Shown here: positions 37,204 to 46,576 of the stretch, piece after piece
How the letters are laid out: each line of letters begins with the position of its first letter
How positions within the stretch are numbered: the first letter of the stretch is position 1
Assembly: GCF_030546805.1 (NCBI RefSeq)
Contig: NZ_JAUOPC010000003.1
Coordinates: 466,763-530,762, forward strand
Length of the DNA: 64,000 bases
From: Cyclobacterium sp. 1_MG-2023
GTDB taxonomy: Bacteria > Bacteroidota > Bacteroidia > Cytophagales > Cyclobacteriaceae
Direction of reading: 5' to 3'
The notes under the pieces: generated by a model
Databases searched by the model: none
Seen by the model: only the letters and a program-made list of their open reading frames with translations
Told to the model about the DNA's origin: nothing
Made by a program: the position numbers and the translations under genes

Positions 37204-37398
37204 AGCTGATTAAATAAAATTTGATACTTTAAGTTAGTCAAATTTTGGTTGAACTAAAAATAATTTGGTTGAAAAGTAAGGTATAATTCATACATTACCA
37301 ATGACTTGAATTAATATAGCCTATTGTAGTTTACAAATTAGAATGGTACAGTTATACTTTTGAATGGTACCTGCTACATTAAGTCCTTTAACCGCAAA

Positions 37399-38274
37399 TT
37401 AATATATATCTAAACGTGATTTATCCAGTGTTGCTGTTTGGGCGGTGTCAAGTAGTTTATCGATTTCATTGGCCTTTATTGCCAATTTTGATTGATTAAA
37501 GATGGCCTTGACGTTTGTTAGCTGGTCTATTCTTTTTTGACCCAAGCTTTTTCCGGATCTAATTTCTTTTACTCCTTTAGTAATGTCCTTTTTTATATTG
37601 TCTGGAGAGGCTGCTAGAATTTCCCCTAATACACGATAAACACCTTCCTTAGTCAATTTACATGTTGAGTGATGACAAAGTTTGTTAATTAGTTCGTTCA
37701 GATTTCCAGGACCGCCTAATAGAAAATCAAGTGCCAGTAATTTCTCCGTTTTATCTAGCTCGTTTTCATCAGCAGCTATAATTGAATAATCGCGCTTCGC
37801 CCTCATATTATCATAAAATTGGATTGCTCCTTGCTTGTCCAAATAATCAAGATTTTCAAACTCACGGAAATTGGCTAGCTTTTCGGCAGGATCAACATAT
37901 TTTAAAAAAATCCCCGTCTCCCGAATATTTTTAAACGTATTGCCAATCAAATTGTAAATTATTCCAGCTGTTATCCCTGAGAAAATAATAGCAATGGGTA
38001 CTTTTAAAGTAACGTCCATTGTCAGGACTGAAACGGCTAGTAAAAGACTTACAAAGGTAAGGAGGATTGGGTAAATCAATGAAAGGTATATAAACCATTT
38101 CCTGCGCTGAATAAAATGGGAAAAATTCTCAAAATGATTTCGATTGCTGGAAAAAATATGCCAACCATAACGATATGCAAGAATTCTTTCCTCTTCAGAA
38201 TAACTGTCAAAAAGCAGTAAGTATTCTCTGAGTTTGTATTGCCATAAAGGTCTATTGGGATCAAACTTTTTCAT
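37399..38274 (-). CDS. Hypothetical two-pass membrane protein next to integrase
   Basis: 291 residues. A soluble N-terminal region (1-62) is followed by two adjacent membrane segments (about 68-88 and 95-112) and a long charged helical C-terminal domain (about 115-291). No family is recognised. It is 17 nt downstream of the integrase on the same strand, so the two are probably co-transcribed. The architecture resembles two-helix membrane effectors, but nothing in the sequence proves a defence role. Confidence 0.7.
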   Translation of the reverse strand: MKKFDPNRPLWQYKLREYLLLFDSYSEEERILAYRYGWHIFSSNRNHFENFSHFIQRRKWFIYLSLIYPILLTFVSLLLAVSVLTMDVTLKVPIAIIFSGITAGIIYNLIGNTFKNIRETGIFLKYVDPAEKLANFREFENLDYLDKQGAIQFYDNMRAKRDYSIIAADENELDKTEKLLALDFLLGGPGNLNELINKLCHHSTCKLTKEGVYRVLGEILAASPDNIKKDITKGVKEIRSGKSLGQKRIDQLTNVKAIFNQSKLAIKANEIDKLLDTAQTATLDKSRLDIY

Positions 38275-38291
38275 GGGTTATATTTTAAATA

Positions 38292-39614
38292 TCAAATAGG
38301 AGCACCCCAGGCTTTCTGCATCTCGTTTCTTTTTCTTTCTTCCGTTACTTTCACATAGCGTTGAAAGCTTTTGTAATCTGAATGTCCGGTTATCTTCATC
38401 ACGGTTTCTGCTGGAATTCCTTTTTCCAGAGAAAGAGTTGCAAAGGTTTTCCTACCAGTGTGTGCACTGATAATTTCGTGTTTCTTGTAAATAGTTGATT
38501 GCTTAATGGCTCCTTTATACCGGATAATTTCAATTGGATCATCGATACCCACCAATTTGCAAAGTTCCTTTACATATTTATTGAATTTTTGATTGGAAAT
38601 TACGGGTAGGGGAGAGACAAGTTCTTTGTATTTATGCAAAATAGCTTTGGAGTAACTGTTTAGTGGGACAATTAAAGGTTCTTTGGTTTTTTTAACGGTC
38701 AGCCTGATTTCTATTTCTTTGATATGTTCTCTTTTTAATTGTTGAAGATCTGAAAACCTAAGGCCTGTAACACAGCTAAAGCAGAAAACATCACGTACTT
38801 GTCTTAACCGTTTGTTTGAGCTCAAATTGAAAGTAAAAAGTTGGTCCAATTCATCTTGGGTTAAAGCGATTACTTCAAGTTTATCTCTTTTTATTGCGAA
38901 ATCCTTATACCCATCATTAACTTTTATACCCAGTCTTTTGGCATATCCCAGAAACGTTTTAAGCGTACTTAATTGCTTAGCAATTGTAATGTTGTTTAAA
39001 GTATTGACAGTTCCAGTGGTCTCATGGACCTTTTCCCATTTAATCAAAAAGTTTTGGAAGGATTGCATAAATGTATAGTCGATATTTTCAAACCGAATTT
39101 TGTTTCTTGTCTTTACTTCATAGTTTTTCAAATGATTTTTGAGCGATTTATAAACAACTAGACTACCCTTCACTCGTGTGAGTTCATGCTCTTGAATGTA
39201 CCGGTCGATAAAATCGTAAACCAAGTTAGTAGGATCTTCTTTTTTGATTTTTATCTCTTTAGTTTCCTTGATTTTCTCAATCAGCATTTCAACACTATAG
39301 GTTATCCCCTTAGATCTAAATCCTTCCTCAATCTTCCTGACTTTGTTCTTTAGATCAATTAGATCATCTTGATATTGGATTAAGGTTTGCTTTTTAGGAA
39401 GGTTGTCTCCGTATTTTTTCTGTAGAAGGGTTTTTAGTTTGGTGGTAAGGTTTAAAATTTGCTGCTTTTCAAGGGACCAAAGCTCTGGTATAAGACGTAT
39501 CCCGGTGGCAACTTTTTTCCGCTGACTTGACAGATGAATCAATAACGTAAGTGGTTGCTCCCCTTTTTTGTTTTCTAAATCCCTTCTTAGCTCATATCTT
39601 AAAGATGCTTCCAT
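38292..39614 (-). CDS. int: Tyrosine recombinase/integrase
   Basis: 440 residues. The C-terminal catalytic domain shows the Arg of CVTGLRFSDLQQLK (about residue 286), the HTGRKTF box (about 384-390) and the GH...Y end of GHSDYKSFQRYVKV (Tyr about 419). The N-terminal half carries an arm-binding region and a SAM-like core-binding domain typical of Bacteroidetes ICE and island integrases. Its 5' end faces a tRNA-derived att sequence 170 nt away, with CAGGGGCGAA repeats between them. It would integrate and excise the element at that tRNA gene. All catalytic residues are present. Confidence 0.93.
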   Translation of the reverse strand: MEASLRYELRRDLENKKGEQPLTLLIHLSSQRKKVATGIRLIPELWSLEKQQILNLTTKLKTLLQKKYGDNLPKKQTLIQYQDDLIDLKNKVRKIEEGFRSKGITYSVEMLIEKIKETKEIKIKKEDPTNLVYDFIDRYIQEHELTRVKGSLVVYKSLKNHLKNYEVKTRNKIRFENIDYTFMQSFQNFLIKWEKVHETTGTVNTLNNITIAKQLSTLKTFLGYAKRLGIKVNDGYKDFAIKRDKLEVIALTQDELDQLFTFNLSSNKRLRQVRDVFCFSCVTGLRFSDLQQLKREHIKEIEIRLTVKKTKEPLIVPLNSYSKAILHKYKELVSPLPVISNQKFNKYVKELCKLVGIDDPIEIIRYKGAIKQSTIYKKHEIISAHTGRKTFATLSLEKGIPAETVMKITGHSDYKSFQRYVKVTEERKRNEMQKAWGAPI

Positions 39615-39786
39615 GCTCTAGTTTATTAATAATTTTTAAACTTAATGAAAATAAAATTCAGGGGCGAATTCAGGGGCGAAAAAGTTGATTAAATGTGTTC
39701 AAAACTTATCCTTACCTAGGATAAAATAGTGCTATATATATGTATATATGGTATTTATGATAATATTATGGTACTTCTAGTGTATA

Positions 39787-39808
39787 GGTTCGAATCCCCC
39801 ACTCTCTA
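39787..39808 (+). other. Probable attachment site: 3' end of a tRNA gene
   Basis: GGTTCGAATCCCCCACTCTC (plus TA) is a tRNA T-loop, T-stem 3' strand and acceptor strand. The sequence left of it (AGTGTATA) cannot pair to complete the T-stem, so only the 3' end of the tRNA is present, as expected for the distal att copy left by insertion into a tRNA 3' end. It lies 172 nt upstream of the integrase start. An intact tRNA gene with the same end should mark the other end of the element, left of this window. Confidence 0.75.
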
Positions 39809-39814
39809 CTGAAC

Positions 39815-39860
39815 AAAACCCTGGCTTATTGACTTTCAATAGGTTAGGGTTTTTTCTTTT
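39815..39860 (+). terminator. Terminator downstream of the tRNA-derived att sequence
   Basis: AAAACCCT (39815-39822) pairs with AGGGTTTT (39846-39853), with a further inner stem CTTATTG/CAATAGG (one mismatch), followed by TTTCTTTTT. Its place 6 nt after the tRNA end suggests it is the native tRNA terminator, meaning the sequence to the right belongs to the pre-insertion neighbourhood. Confidence 0.75.
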
Positions 39861-40072
39861 TGATCAGGGGCGAATTATCCGAATTTTTACTCTAACCGCT
39901 TAATTCAAAATAAGTATTCCTGTTTTTTCATTTTCTAAAATTTGCCGAATTTTTTTAACGAGACCTAATAGTTTCCAACTTCAAATATTTTTTCATTACA
40001 ACAATTGGGTGGAGTGACCTAGAAATTGAATGGACGTTATTTTAGAATAAACCTTTTAGCTTTTCCTCCATA

Positions 40073-40276
40073 TCATCCAACGGCCAGTTTCAAACTTACA
40101 TTTTCAAAATCTTTAATATGCTTCCGAACAAGAATGAAGTCATCTCTTTCAATGGCTTGAAGGATCATTCTTATCAGTTCAATAAGCATTTTGCCTTTAT
40201 GCAATTTTTTTCTTTTAAAAATCCTCCATTCCAGCCAACAATGAAGGTTTCCGAAAACTTGGGGTACTACCCCAGC
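40073..40276 (-). pseudogene. Decayed relative of the 79-residue gene at 36648
   Basis: The minus strand encodes LHKGKMLIELIRMILQAIE and then VRKHIKDFENVSLKLAVG before a stop at 40073-40075. This aligns with LDKGKKLIELIQKALQSIES and MHIKELELEGLKIEL of the gene at 36648-36887. No proper start or N-terminal part is seen, so it is a fragment. The rest of the gap 39861-40334 shows nothing else. Confidence 0.6.
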
Positions 40277-40334
40277 TAACTACCCCTGCCAACTTGTGAC
40301 CATATTCGGCCAACAAACCAAACGAAAACCGAAT

Positions 40335-40616
40335 ATGAATGACATGATCTTTTCACCAATTGACAAAAGACAACTTATCCAGGAGATTGCTGAAGAAGTA
40401 GCTTCAAGGATAATCCCAGAGTTGCAACCAGTTACTCCTGACGATGAATTGATACAGATCCCTGAAGCAATGAAACTGCTAGGGCGCTCCCGCACGACAA
40501 TCAACAACTGGCGCAGGGAAGGCTTCCTGAAGGAACAGGTGATAAACACCAGGGTATATTTCAAAAAGTCGGATATCCTCAATGCCGGTCACCAAAAAAA
40601 CGGTCGAAAAAAATAA
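40335..40616 (+). CDS. HTH_17/excisionase-like DNA-binding protein
   Basis: 93 residues from the ATG at 40335 (MNDMIFSPIDKRQLIQEIAE); an in-frame ATG at 40296 would add 13 residues. The C-terminal half is a MerR-like helix-turn-helix (IPEAMKLLGRSRTTINNWRREGFL) followed by the wing YFKKSDILNA. Such small proteins sit directly before the VirE gene in Bacteroidetes mobilisable islands and are thought to act as excisionase or regulator. It has no known damage. Confidence 0.8.
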   Translation: MNDMIFSPIDKRQLIQEIAEEVASRIIPELQPVTPDDELIQIPEAMKLLGRSRTTINNWRREGFLKEQVINTRVYFKKSDILNAGHQKNGRKK

Positions 40617-40700
40617 AAGCGGATCATGCCCGATCCGCCTTAAATAATTTCATTAGGAAATGGTGTTCCACTTTCACTGAGATAAATATACCATTTCTGT

Positions 40701-41936
40701 ATGGAAAAATCAACCCAAATCTACAGAAATATGGACGATGAAACCCCTATCAAAAAGATTGATGAGAAATCTTCGAGTGCGACCATTCGGATGATCAGAT
40801 TCCTGATGTCAAAATATAAGTTTAAAAATAACATGGTACTCAACGAGGTCTTTGCAAAAGAAAAAGAAGGAAAAAAGTACCACCCAGTCAATCCCCATAC
40901 GCTCTACATAGAATGCCGACAGGAGGGATACCGTACCTCGGTAGCAGAGATCAATACCTTTCTGTCTTCAGATTTTATCCCAAAAACAAATCCTTTCGTG
41001 AATTACTTTAAACAGGTACGAGACTCCTGGAGTGAAGTCAGCCATGGCGACTATATCCAGGAATTCACTCGCTATATTCAGGTACAAGGACAAGAACGTT
41101 TTGAGATTCAGTTTAAAAAATGGTTGGTGTGCTGTGTGGCCTGTTGTCTACGGGATGACTTTTTCAATAAGCAAGCCTTGATCTTTGTACAGGAGCAACA
41201 GAATAGCGGCAAGACCACACTTACTCGTTTCCTGATTCCAGATCAGCTGAAGACTTACCAAGCTGAAAATATTTCTGTGGACAAGGACAGTCTAATCGCC
41301 TTGAGTCAGAATTTCGGAATCATACAGGATGAGCTTTCCACACTTTCCAAAACCGAGATCAATGCGCAGAAAACGCTGATGAGTAAATCACAAGTCAAAG
41401 TCAGGCATCCTTATGACAAGAAGCCTAAAATGGAACCGAGAAGGGCTTCCATATGGGGATCTACCAATAAGGCCGAGTTTCTCACGGATGTGACAGGTAG
41501 CGTACGCTGGCTATGTTTTACTGTAATGGAAATTAATTGGAATTACATAAAAGACATTGATATCGATAGGGTTTGGGCACAAGCTTATCAGCTATACCTT
41601 TCGAATTTTCATTATGAAATGACAGCGAAGGAAATCCGGGAAAATGAAATCATGAACAACCAGTACAAAACCATTTCTCCTGAAGTAGAACTGGTGCAAA
41701 AATTCTTTTCCCCAGGCACTAAAGAGGATCATGATAAATTCATGACAGCTACCGATATCTGCCATCAGTTGGTTTTAAATATCTCCGGTAACCTCAGGAT
41801 TAGCCCTGTGGAGATTGGTAAAGCTTTGAAATTGCTTGGTCACGTTCAGTCTCAAGTTCGGAGAAACGAAGCTCAAAACTTCCCTGAAAAAGGATATTAC
41901 ATAAAACAAAACCAACCTACTACTTACTACAAATAA
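40701..41936 (+). CDS. Virulence-associated E (VirE) family ATPase
   Basis: 411 residues of the VirE/primase-associated helicase type. The P-loop is in FVQEQQNSGKTTLTRFL (about residues 160-176), and the following region has the Walker B-like GIIQDELSTL (about 210) and the arginine-rich RRASIWGSTNKAEFL motif (about 248). In mobilisable islands this protein pairs with the CHC2 primase encoded downstream to replicate the excised circle. The start MEKSTQIYRNMDDETP is consistent. Intact in appearance. Confidence 0.82.
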   Translation: MEKSTQIYRNMDDETPIKKIDEKSSSATIRMIRFLMSKYKFKNNMVLNEVFAKEKEGKKYHPVNPHTLYIECRQEGYRTSVAEINTFLSSDFIPKTNPFVNYFKQVRDSWSEVSHGDYIQEFTRYIQVQGQERFEIQFKKWLVCCVACCLRDDFFNKQALIFVQEQQNSGKTTLTRFLIPDQLKTYQAENISVDKDSLIALSQNFGIIQDELSTLSKTEINAQKTLMSKSQVKVRHPYDKKPKMEPRRASIWGSTNKAEFLTDVTGSVRWLCFTVMEINWNYIKDIDIDRVWAQAYQLYLSNFHYEMTAKEIRENEIMNNQYKTISPEVELVQKFFSPGTKEDHDKFMTATDICHQLVLNISGNLRISPVEIGKALKLLGHVQSQVRRNEAQNFPEKGYYIKQNQPTTYYK

Positions 41937-42145
41937 GCTGTAAACAAATGAAATACAGCTTTTAAATAGGTAGTAAGATAGGATAAATCAGACTACTACA
42001 ACCCACTACAATAAAAGTTTTTGTAGTAAGACGGATTCAAATTGCTTTCAGTCATAAAGCGTTAATAATCAATGAACTAAAATAAATATGTAGTAAGGTA
42101 GTAGCTGTAGTAAGTGGTTTTTCAAAAAAATTAAACTTAAGAACA

Positions 42146-43021
42146 ATGAATGCAAAAGAGGCAAATAAAATATCCATAATAACCTATCTGGACCAGATGG
42201 GAATCAGACCAAGTAAAGTTAAAGCAGGTTATTGCTTTTATTATTCTCCTTACCGGGAGGAATCAACCCCTTCTTTTAAGGTAAGCCCGAGCAAAAATCT
42301 ATGGGTAGATTTCGGAGATGGAAATGCTGGGGGTACGTTGATTGATCTGGTTCTTAAAATGAATCCTGCTTATACTGTTCCTGATGCTATTAGGGAAATC
42401 GAAACGGTAAGTGGATCTTCTTTTTTTCTTCATCAGCCTGCTATTCCCCGACCCGACCCACCTGAGGAGACAGCTGCAGGAATCAAGATTATAAAAACCA
42501 GACCACTAGGAAACAATAGTGCCATAACGGATTACCTTCAATCCAGGCGAATCCTTCTGGATACAGCTAAAGAATTTTGCCGTGAAGTCTATTACCGCAT
42601 TGGTGACAACAGATATTTTGGTCTAGGCAATCCTCATGAAAATGGTTGGGCAATTCGTAACAAATATTGGAAAGGCTGCACTGCCCAGGGAGTATCTACT
42701 TACTGTAACAATTCAGCAGATCTTTGCCTTTTTGAAGGAATATTTGACCTGTTGAGTTATAGGGAGATGCGAAAAGCGGAACATTACCGAGCGGACTTTA
42801 TGGTGCTCAATTCTTTGGCCAATTTACCGGGATTCTATTCGAAAATAAATAAGTACAGCCGTGTGAAATTATTTCTGGATAGGGATAAGGCTGGAAAAGA
42901 GGCGGCCAGAAAACTAATGGATAGCCTAACCCATTGCCGAGACAAGTCAGAATTATTTCATCCCCATAAAGATTTAAACGAGTATTGGATGAGTAGGGAA
43001 AATTTAAGCGTAAAAAGATGA
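42146..43021 (+). CDS. CHC2 zinc-finger/Toprim primase-like protein
   Basis: 291 residues. The N-terminal zinc-binding region (about residues 25-75: YCFYYSPYREESTPSFKVSP, LWVDFGDGNAGGTLIDLV) is typical of the CHC2-type primase family of Bacteroidetes mobile elements. The C-terminal Toprim part shows LCLFEGIFDLLSYRE and VKLFLDRDKAGKEAA. It probably makes primers for the excised or transferred element. It lies 209 nt after the VirE gene in the usual order for mobilisable islands; the expected MobC and relaxase do not follow directly but appear 7.6 kb further right. Confidence 0.85.
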   Translation: MNAKEANKISIITYLDQMGIRPSKVKAGYCFYYSPYREESTPSFKVSPSKNLWVDFGDGNAGGTLIDLVLKMNPAYTVPDAIREIETVSGSSFFLHQPAIPRPDPPEETAAGIKIIKTRPLGNNSAITDYLQSRRILLDTAKEFCREVYYRIGDNRYFGLGNPHENGWAIRNKYWKGCTAQGVSTYCNNSADLCLFEGIFDLLSYREMRKAEHYRADFMVLNSLANLPGFYSKINKYSRVKLFLDRDKAGKEAARKLMDSLTHCRDKSELFHPHKDLNEYWMSRENLSVKR

Positions 43022-43617
43022 TTGAACAATTCTGGATTTTAGGAATCCTACAGAAAAATAATGGCAGTAACATTGTTGGTTGGGGAAGATTCAAGGCCTT
43101 GCCTTTAAAAGCGTTGAATATACGGGTATGCCGATATACCCATATCTGTATACATTCCTATTCAAATAATGCTATACATAATTATATTCCGAAAGGGAGG
43201 GGGGAATGACGAAAAATGGAATGCTGAGTTCCAATAATAAATGCCTATTTAGGTATTCAAATACACATATTACCATATATTTAAAGATCCCTATAACCCA
43301 ATAAAAATATAATATTAATTTGCATATACTTAGATAAAAACATATGTTTAACAATATTATTAGTAATATTTAGTTATTAATTTATATTAAAACAGTTCTT
43401 TACTTAACCGACTAGAGGCTATCTAACACGTTGGTGCCACTAGAAATCCGCTGTGCGCGGTCCTTGCAAGTTGTGTCTTTGTCCGACAAAAAACCGCTGG
43501 TTTTTTTTCTACCAAAAACGAACTTGCCCCTCCCATTTCCCTTCCTGTTTGACAGTTGTGTAATTTGGAGTGGAGAAGAAAAATCCTCGCAACTCGGATT
43601 TTAACAAAAAAAATCAA
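43022..43617. other. Non-coding region, possible oriT of the mobilisable module
   Basis: No convincing gene. The left part holds short A/T-rich tandem motifs of the type ATACGGGTATGCCGATATACC and GTATACATTCC, and 43256-43400 is extremely AT rich. The right part (43430-43530) has a reverse-complement pair of GTTTTTTGTCGGACAAA-like and GGTTTTTTTTCTACC tracts next to a conserved-looking GC-richer stretch. In Bacteroidetes islands this is where the transfer origin lies, between primase and mob genes. No experimental signature can be read from the sequence. Confidence 0.35.
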
Positions 43618-44181
43618 ATGAGAAAAGCAACCCAAAATGACAGGGAAAAGGTCGTAACCATCCTGTTGAAAGCATTCAAAAAAAACAAAAGTGTCAACTA
43701 CATTGCTGGTAAAGAAGAAGAGAAAATTCGCTATTTGATGGAGTATTCTTTTGAAAACTGCATGGATATGGGTGAAGTTTTTATTTCGGAGGATGGCAAT
43801 GCTTGCGCCATGATCCAATTTCAGGATAAGAAAAAGTTCTCTTGGAAAAGTACGTATCTGGATATACAGTTAATTTTCAAAACCATTGGGGTGGGAAATA
43901 TTCCCAAAGCTTTGTCCAGGGAGTCCTTTATAAAAAAACATTATCCCAAAGAGCCTTTCACCTATTTATGGTTTGTTGGGGTAAGCCCGGAAAAGCAAAA
44001 AAATGGCTTTGGCACTAAGATCCTGAAGCATGTATTGGATTATTCCAAAACACTTGACCGTCCTGTTTACCTGGAAACATCTACAGAGAGCAATCTCCCC
44101 TGGTATCAGAAAAACGGTTTGGAGATTTATACCGTTTCCGAAAAGTTTGGATTTCCTTTTTACTTCTTGAAAACTGCCTAA
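43618..44181 (+). CDS. GNAT-family N-acetyltransferase
   Basis: 187 residues from the ATG at 43618 (MRKATQNDREKVVTIL), preferred over an upstream in-frame ATG at 43570 because the GNAT fold begins here. The acetyl-CoA-binding motif is in LWFVGVSPEKQKNGFGTKIL (about residues 121-140), with the C-terminal ETSTESNLPWYQKNGLEI. Substrate unknown. It lies 6 nt before the LuxR-type regulator and is probably co-transcribed. Confidence 0.85.
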   Translation: MRKATQNDREKVVTILLKAFKKNKSVNYIAGKEEEKIRYLMEYSFENCMDMGEVFISEDGNACAMIQFQDKKKFSWKSTYLDIQLIFKTIGVGNIPKALSRESFIKKHYPKEPFTYLWFVGVSPEKQKNGFGTKILKHVLDYSKTLDRPVYLETSTESNLPWYQKNGLEIYTVSEKFGFPFYFLKTA

Positions 44182-44187
44182 AACATT

Positions 44188-45108
44188 ATGACTGTTCTGA
44201 ATACTGAAATTCACATTGTAACCTTAGTATTTGTTTTGCTGGAGGTGATGATGTTTTCCCACCAACTGGTATTTTATCTCCAAAAGCCGAATGAGAAGAA
44301 GAGGAAATATTACCTGATTTTGCTTTTCCTCCTGATCCTTTACAATTTGGCCGGAGGACTTTTTCCAGACGAAGATTTACCTCTGTCAGTAACATTGCAA
44401 TACATTCTTGCCTATGGTGCCGGTTTCGGTATGGGAGCTTATTTTCCCTACTATTTTTACAGGGCATTCAATATTACGCATTTAGAATTTCATGCCAAAT
44501 ACGGGGTGTTAATATTTTTGATCTTACCGTTTGTACTTTTCTTCTGTATATTATATCCTTTAGGAATAGACCTCAAGACGGTGATCTATGTGGGAATGAT
44601 CATTCCGTTTTCCTATGCTTTTTACATGGTGTACAATATCCTTTGGGGCATTCGCCAACGCTACAAAACGCGCAAAGCTTCCTTCGATGCTATTCTATCT
44701 TACGTTGCGGTAGCTCCCTGGACATTGATGCCTTTGTTGGCTTATTTGGAAGTAACACAGCTGACAGAAGTTTTATTGACAAATGGGGGCTTTCTGGTAA
44801 TCACTGTCCTGTATATCCGGAACATGGTCGAGGAAAATAGAAAAGATTTGGAAACCCTGAACCTTCTGCAAACCAAAAATGAAGATGAAATTTTCACCAT
44901 CCGCTGTACCAAGCTTGGCCTGACAAAAAGAGAAATTGAAGTCTGCGAATTGGTCCGGGAAGGTCATATTTACAAGGACATTGCAGATACTTTGTTTATC
45001 TCCGAAAGAACCGTGAATAAGCATATGCAGAATATTTTCAAAAAAGCAGAAAGTAATAACAAGTTTGATTTATTGAATAAGATTACCAAGGATGTGAAGA
45101 CGGCGTGA
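44188..45108 (+). CDS. Membrane-anchored LuxR-type transcription regulator
   Basis: 306 residues. Six or seven hydrophobic segments fill about residues 8-215, followed by a coiled linker and a LuxR/GerE helix-turn-helix at about 240-300 (LTKREIEVCELVREGHIYKD, ISERTVNKHMQNIFKKA). The fusion of a multi-pass membrane sensor with a DNA-binding domain is common in Bacteroidota. It probably senses a membrane or external signal. The gene follows the GNAT gene by 6 nt. Confidence 0.85.
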   Translation: MTVLNTEIHIVTLVFVLLEVMMFSHQLVFYLQKPNEKKRKYYLILLFLLILYNLAGGLFPDEDLPLSVTLQYILAYGAGFGMGAYFPYYFYRAFNITHLEFHAKYGVLIFLILPFVLFFCILYPLGIDLKTVIYVGMIIPFSYAFYMVYNILWGIRQRYKTRKASFDAILSYVAVAPWTLMPLLAYLEVTQLTEVLLTNGGFLVITVLYIRNMVEENRKDLETLNLLQTKNEDEIFTIRCTKLGLTKREIEVCELVREGHIYKDIADTLFISERTVNKHMQNIFKKAESNNKFDLLNKITKDVKTA

Positions 45109-45336
45109 ATTAAATGAATTTTCAGTTATTGGCTAGAGGTAGAAGTGTAAAGTGGTATAGCTTAAATTAATCTTTCAAAAAAATCTTTGGTTAATAAATC
45201 CCTTAGAGGTTATTTGTAAAGATTTGATTGAAGTTTAAATTTCGAATTTTAAAATGTCCTAGAATTGGGAAAGATGCAGGTCAGGTTTAGTCGTTTAGGG
45301 TGGGTTCTCCTTTAAATAATTAACTGTAGCTCGTTT

Positions 45337-46576
45337 TTATTGTAATTTCGAAATCACATCAAGAGTTGAAGGTGTATTCGTCCGCTTACAGTTTTCGATA
45401 TAGTCTTTGCTTGGATCGAGATCGAATCTTTTAAATATTTCATTTCTGATCATTTCATTCTTAGGATTCCTTAAATCAAACTGTGCTTTAAAATGCTTAT
45501 TTAGGTCAAATTCAAATGTTCCTGTTTCCTCCGTTCTCTTGATGTCCTTTGTATCATATCTTGTGGAAAAACCAATTGAGTAATAACCAAAAGGGTTAGT
45601 GATATTTTTAGTTGTTTTCTCAGAAAGTTTGGGATTCGGTGTCTCGATATACTTATTATATTCCGAAAGTGGAATCTCTTTATGAATCAAGCCCCATTGC
45701 AGAAACACAGTTTTTTTGGCATAATCTATACTTTTTCCATATGACACAGGAAACTCAAAATCAGTTTCTACTAAATTATGATGTCCTATAATTTCATAAT
45801 CTCCATAAAAAAGGTTATTATCCATTATATAATCTGATGGCAAGGTTGGACTATTTATTAATTTTCTGAAATCAATTTCCTTAATTTCCGAAGTTAATGC
45901 GTAGAGCTTTATTAACACTGAAGGTCCCATAAGTAGGTGTAATCCATGATTTTTTTATGAGGCCTTTTTTTCGAATCTTTTTTACGTCAAGGAGAACCAT
46001 TCCAAAACTATACTCATTTCTATTTATTTTAAAAGTGAAAATATCCCCAGCCATGTATTTCACATTTTTTCTCTTATCTTTTTTAAACTGCTCAATTTCT
46101 GCTAAATGACTTGGTCTTGATGAGTTAATGAAACTCTCTACCCAAATTTGAAGAGTAACATGACTGAGGTCTATGTTCTCTTTTAATGTGGAATAAAAGG
46201 TTCTTTGTGTATAATAATTACCAATGGTAATATTCCCGTTCTCAGCCCTTGAAAAATACACCCCTTCAGGTTGGTGTTTTTCTAGTGTTGCAGCAGTCAA
46301 TTTTTTCTCTTTTCCTTTGTTGGTTTTTGGCAATAAGTATTTTCGATCCCTCGTATTCAAGTTATAACTATGTTCGCAATAAATATTATTATTTGAGATG
46401 ACCTGTTTTCTAATTACGTTTCCGTCAAAATATTAAATGCTCTCTGGTTGATATGGGCCAGCTTTAAGAACTGATTTTTGCCAATTGGGCTCTACTAAAT
46501 CAAGTCCTAAATATTTCCGCTGATCATTAGATAGTTCGTAGGTTATTTCTGTGAAAGTCTTAAATTTTGTTAGCAA
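45337..46576 (-). pseudogene. Imm26-like immunity gene broken by a nonsense codon and a frameshift
   Basis: Read leftward from a possible TTG at 46574-46576: KFKTFTEITYELSNDQRKYL ... up to an in-frame TAA at 46433-46435, continuing in the same frame with YFDGNVIRKQVISNNNIYCE and on to GDIFTFKINRNEYSFGMVLL. At an A7 run (T at 45950-45956) the frame shifts by one; with six A the product would continue NHGLHLLMGPSVLIKLYAL to the stop at 45337. The GDIFTFKI...YSFGMVLLD and DNNLFYGDYEIIGHHNL features resemble Imm26-type immunity proteins of polymorphic toxins. Two independent lesions make a dead gene more likely than sequencing error. Confidence 0.7.

Larger units (their letters stand above)
39659..39874 (+). 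repeat. Three CAGGGGCGAA direct repeats around the att site
   Basis: Copies at 39659-39668, 39671-39680 (both followed or joined by ATTCAGGGG context) and 39865-39874, the first two left and the third right of the tRNA-like core at 39787-39808. The spacing and placement next to int suit integrase arm-binding sites. Confidence 0.6.

Noticed and set aside
37399..38274. The membrane protein next to int as a new defence effector
   Set aside because: Two-helix membrane layout alone is not evidence; no catalytic or sensor motif is visible, so only a neutral description is given.
39787..39808. A complete tRNA gene
   Set aside because: Only the T-loop, 3' T-stem and acceptor strand are present; no D-arm, anticodon arm or 5' acceptor strand precedes it.
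43018..43209. 63-codon ORF after the primase
   Set aside because: Overlaps the primase end and then runs through AT-rich short-repeat sequence; not protein-like.
43423..43818. 131-codon ORF on the minus strand
   Set aside because: It overlaps the GNAT gene and the non-coding upstream region antisense; composition and lack of a start signal suggest a chance frame.
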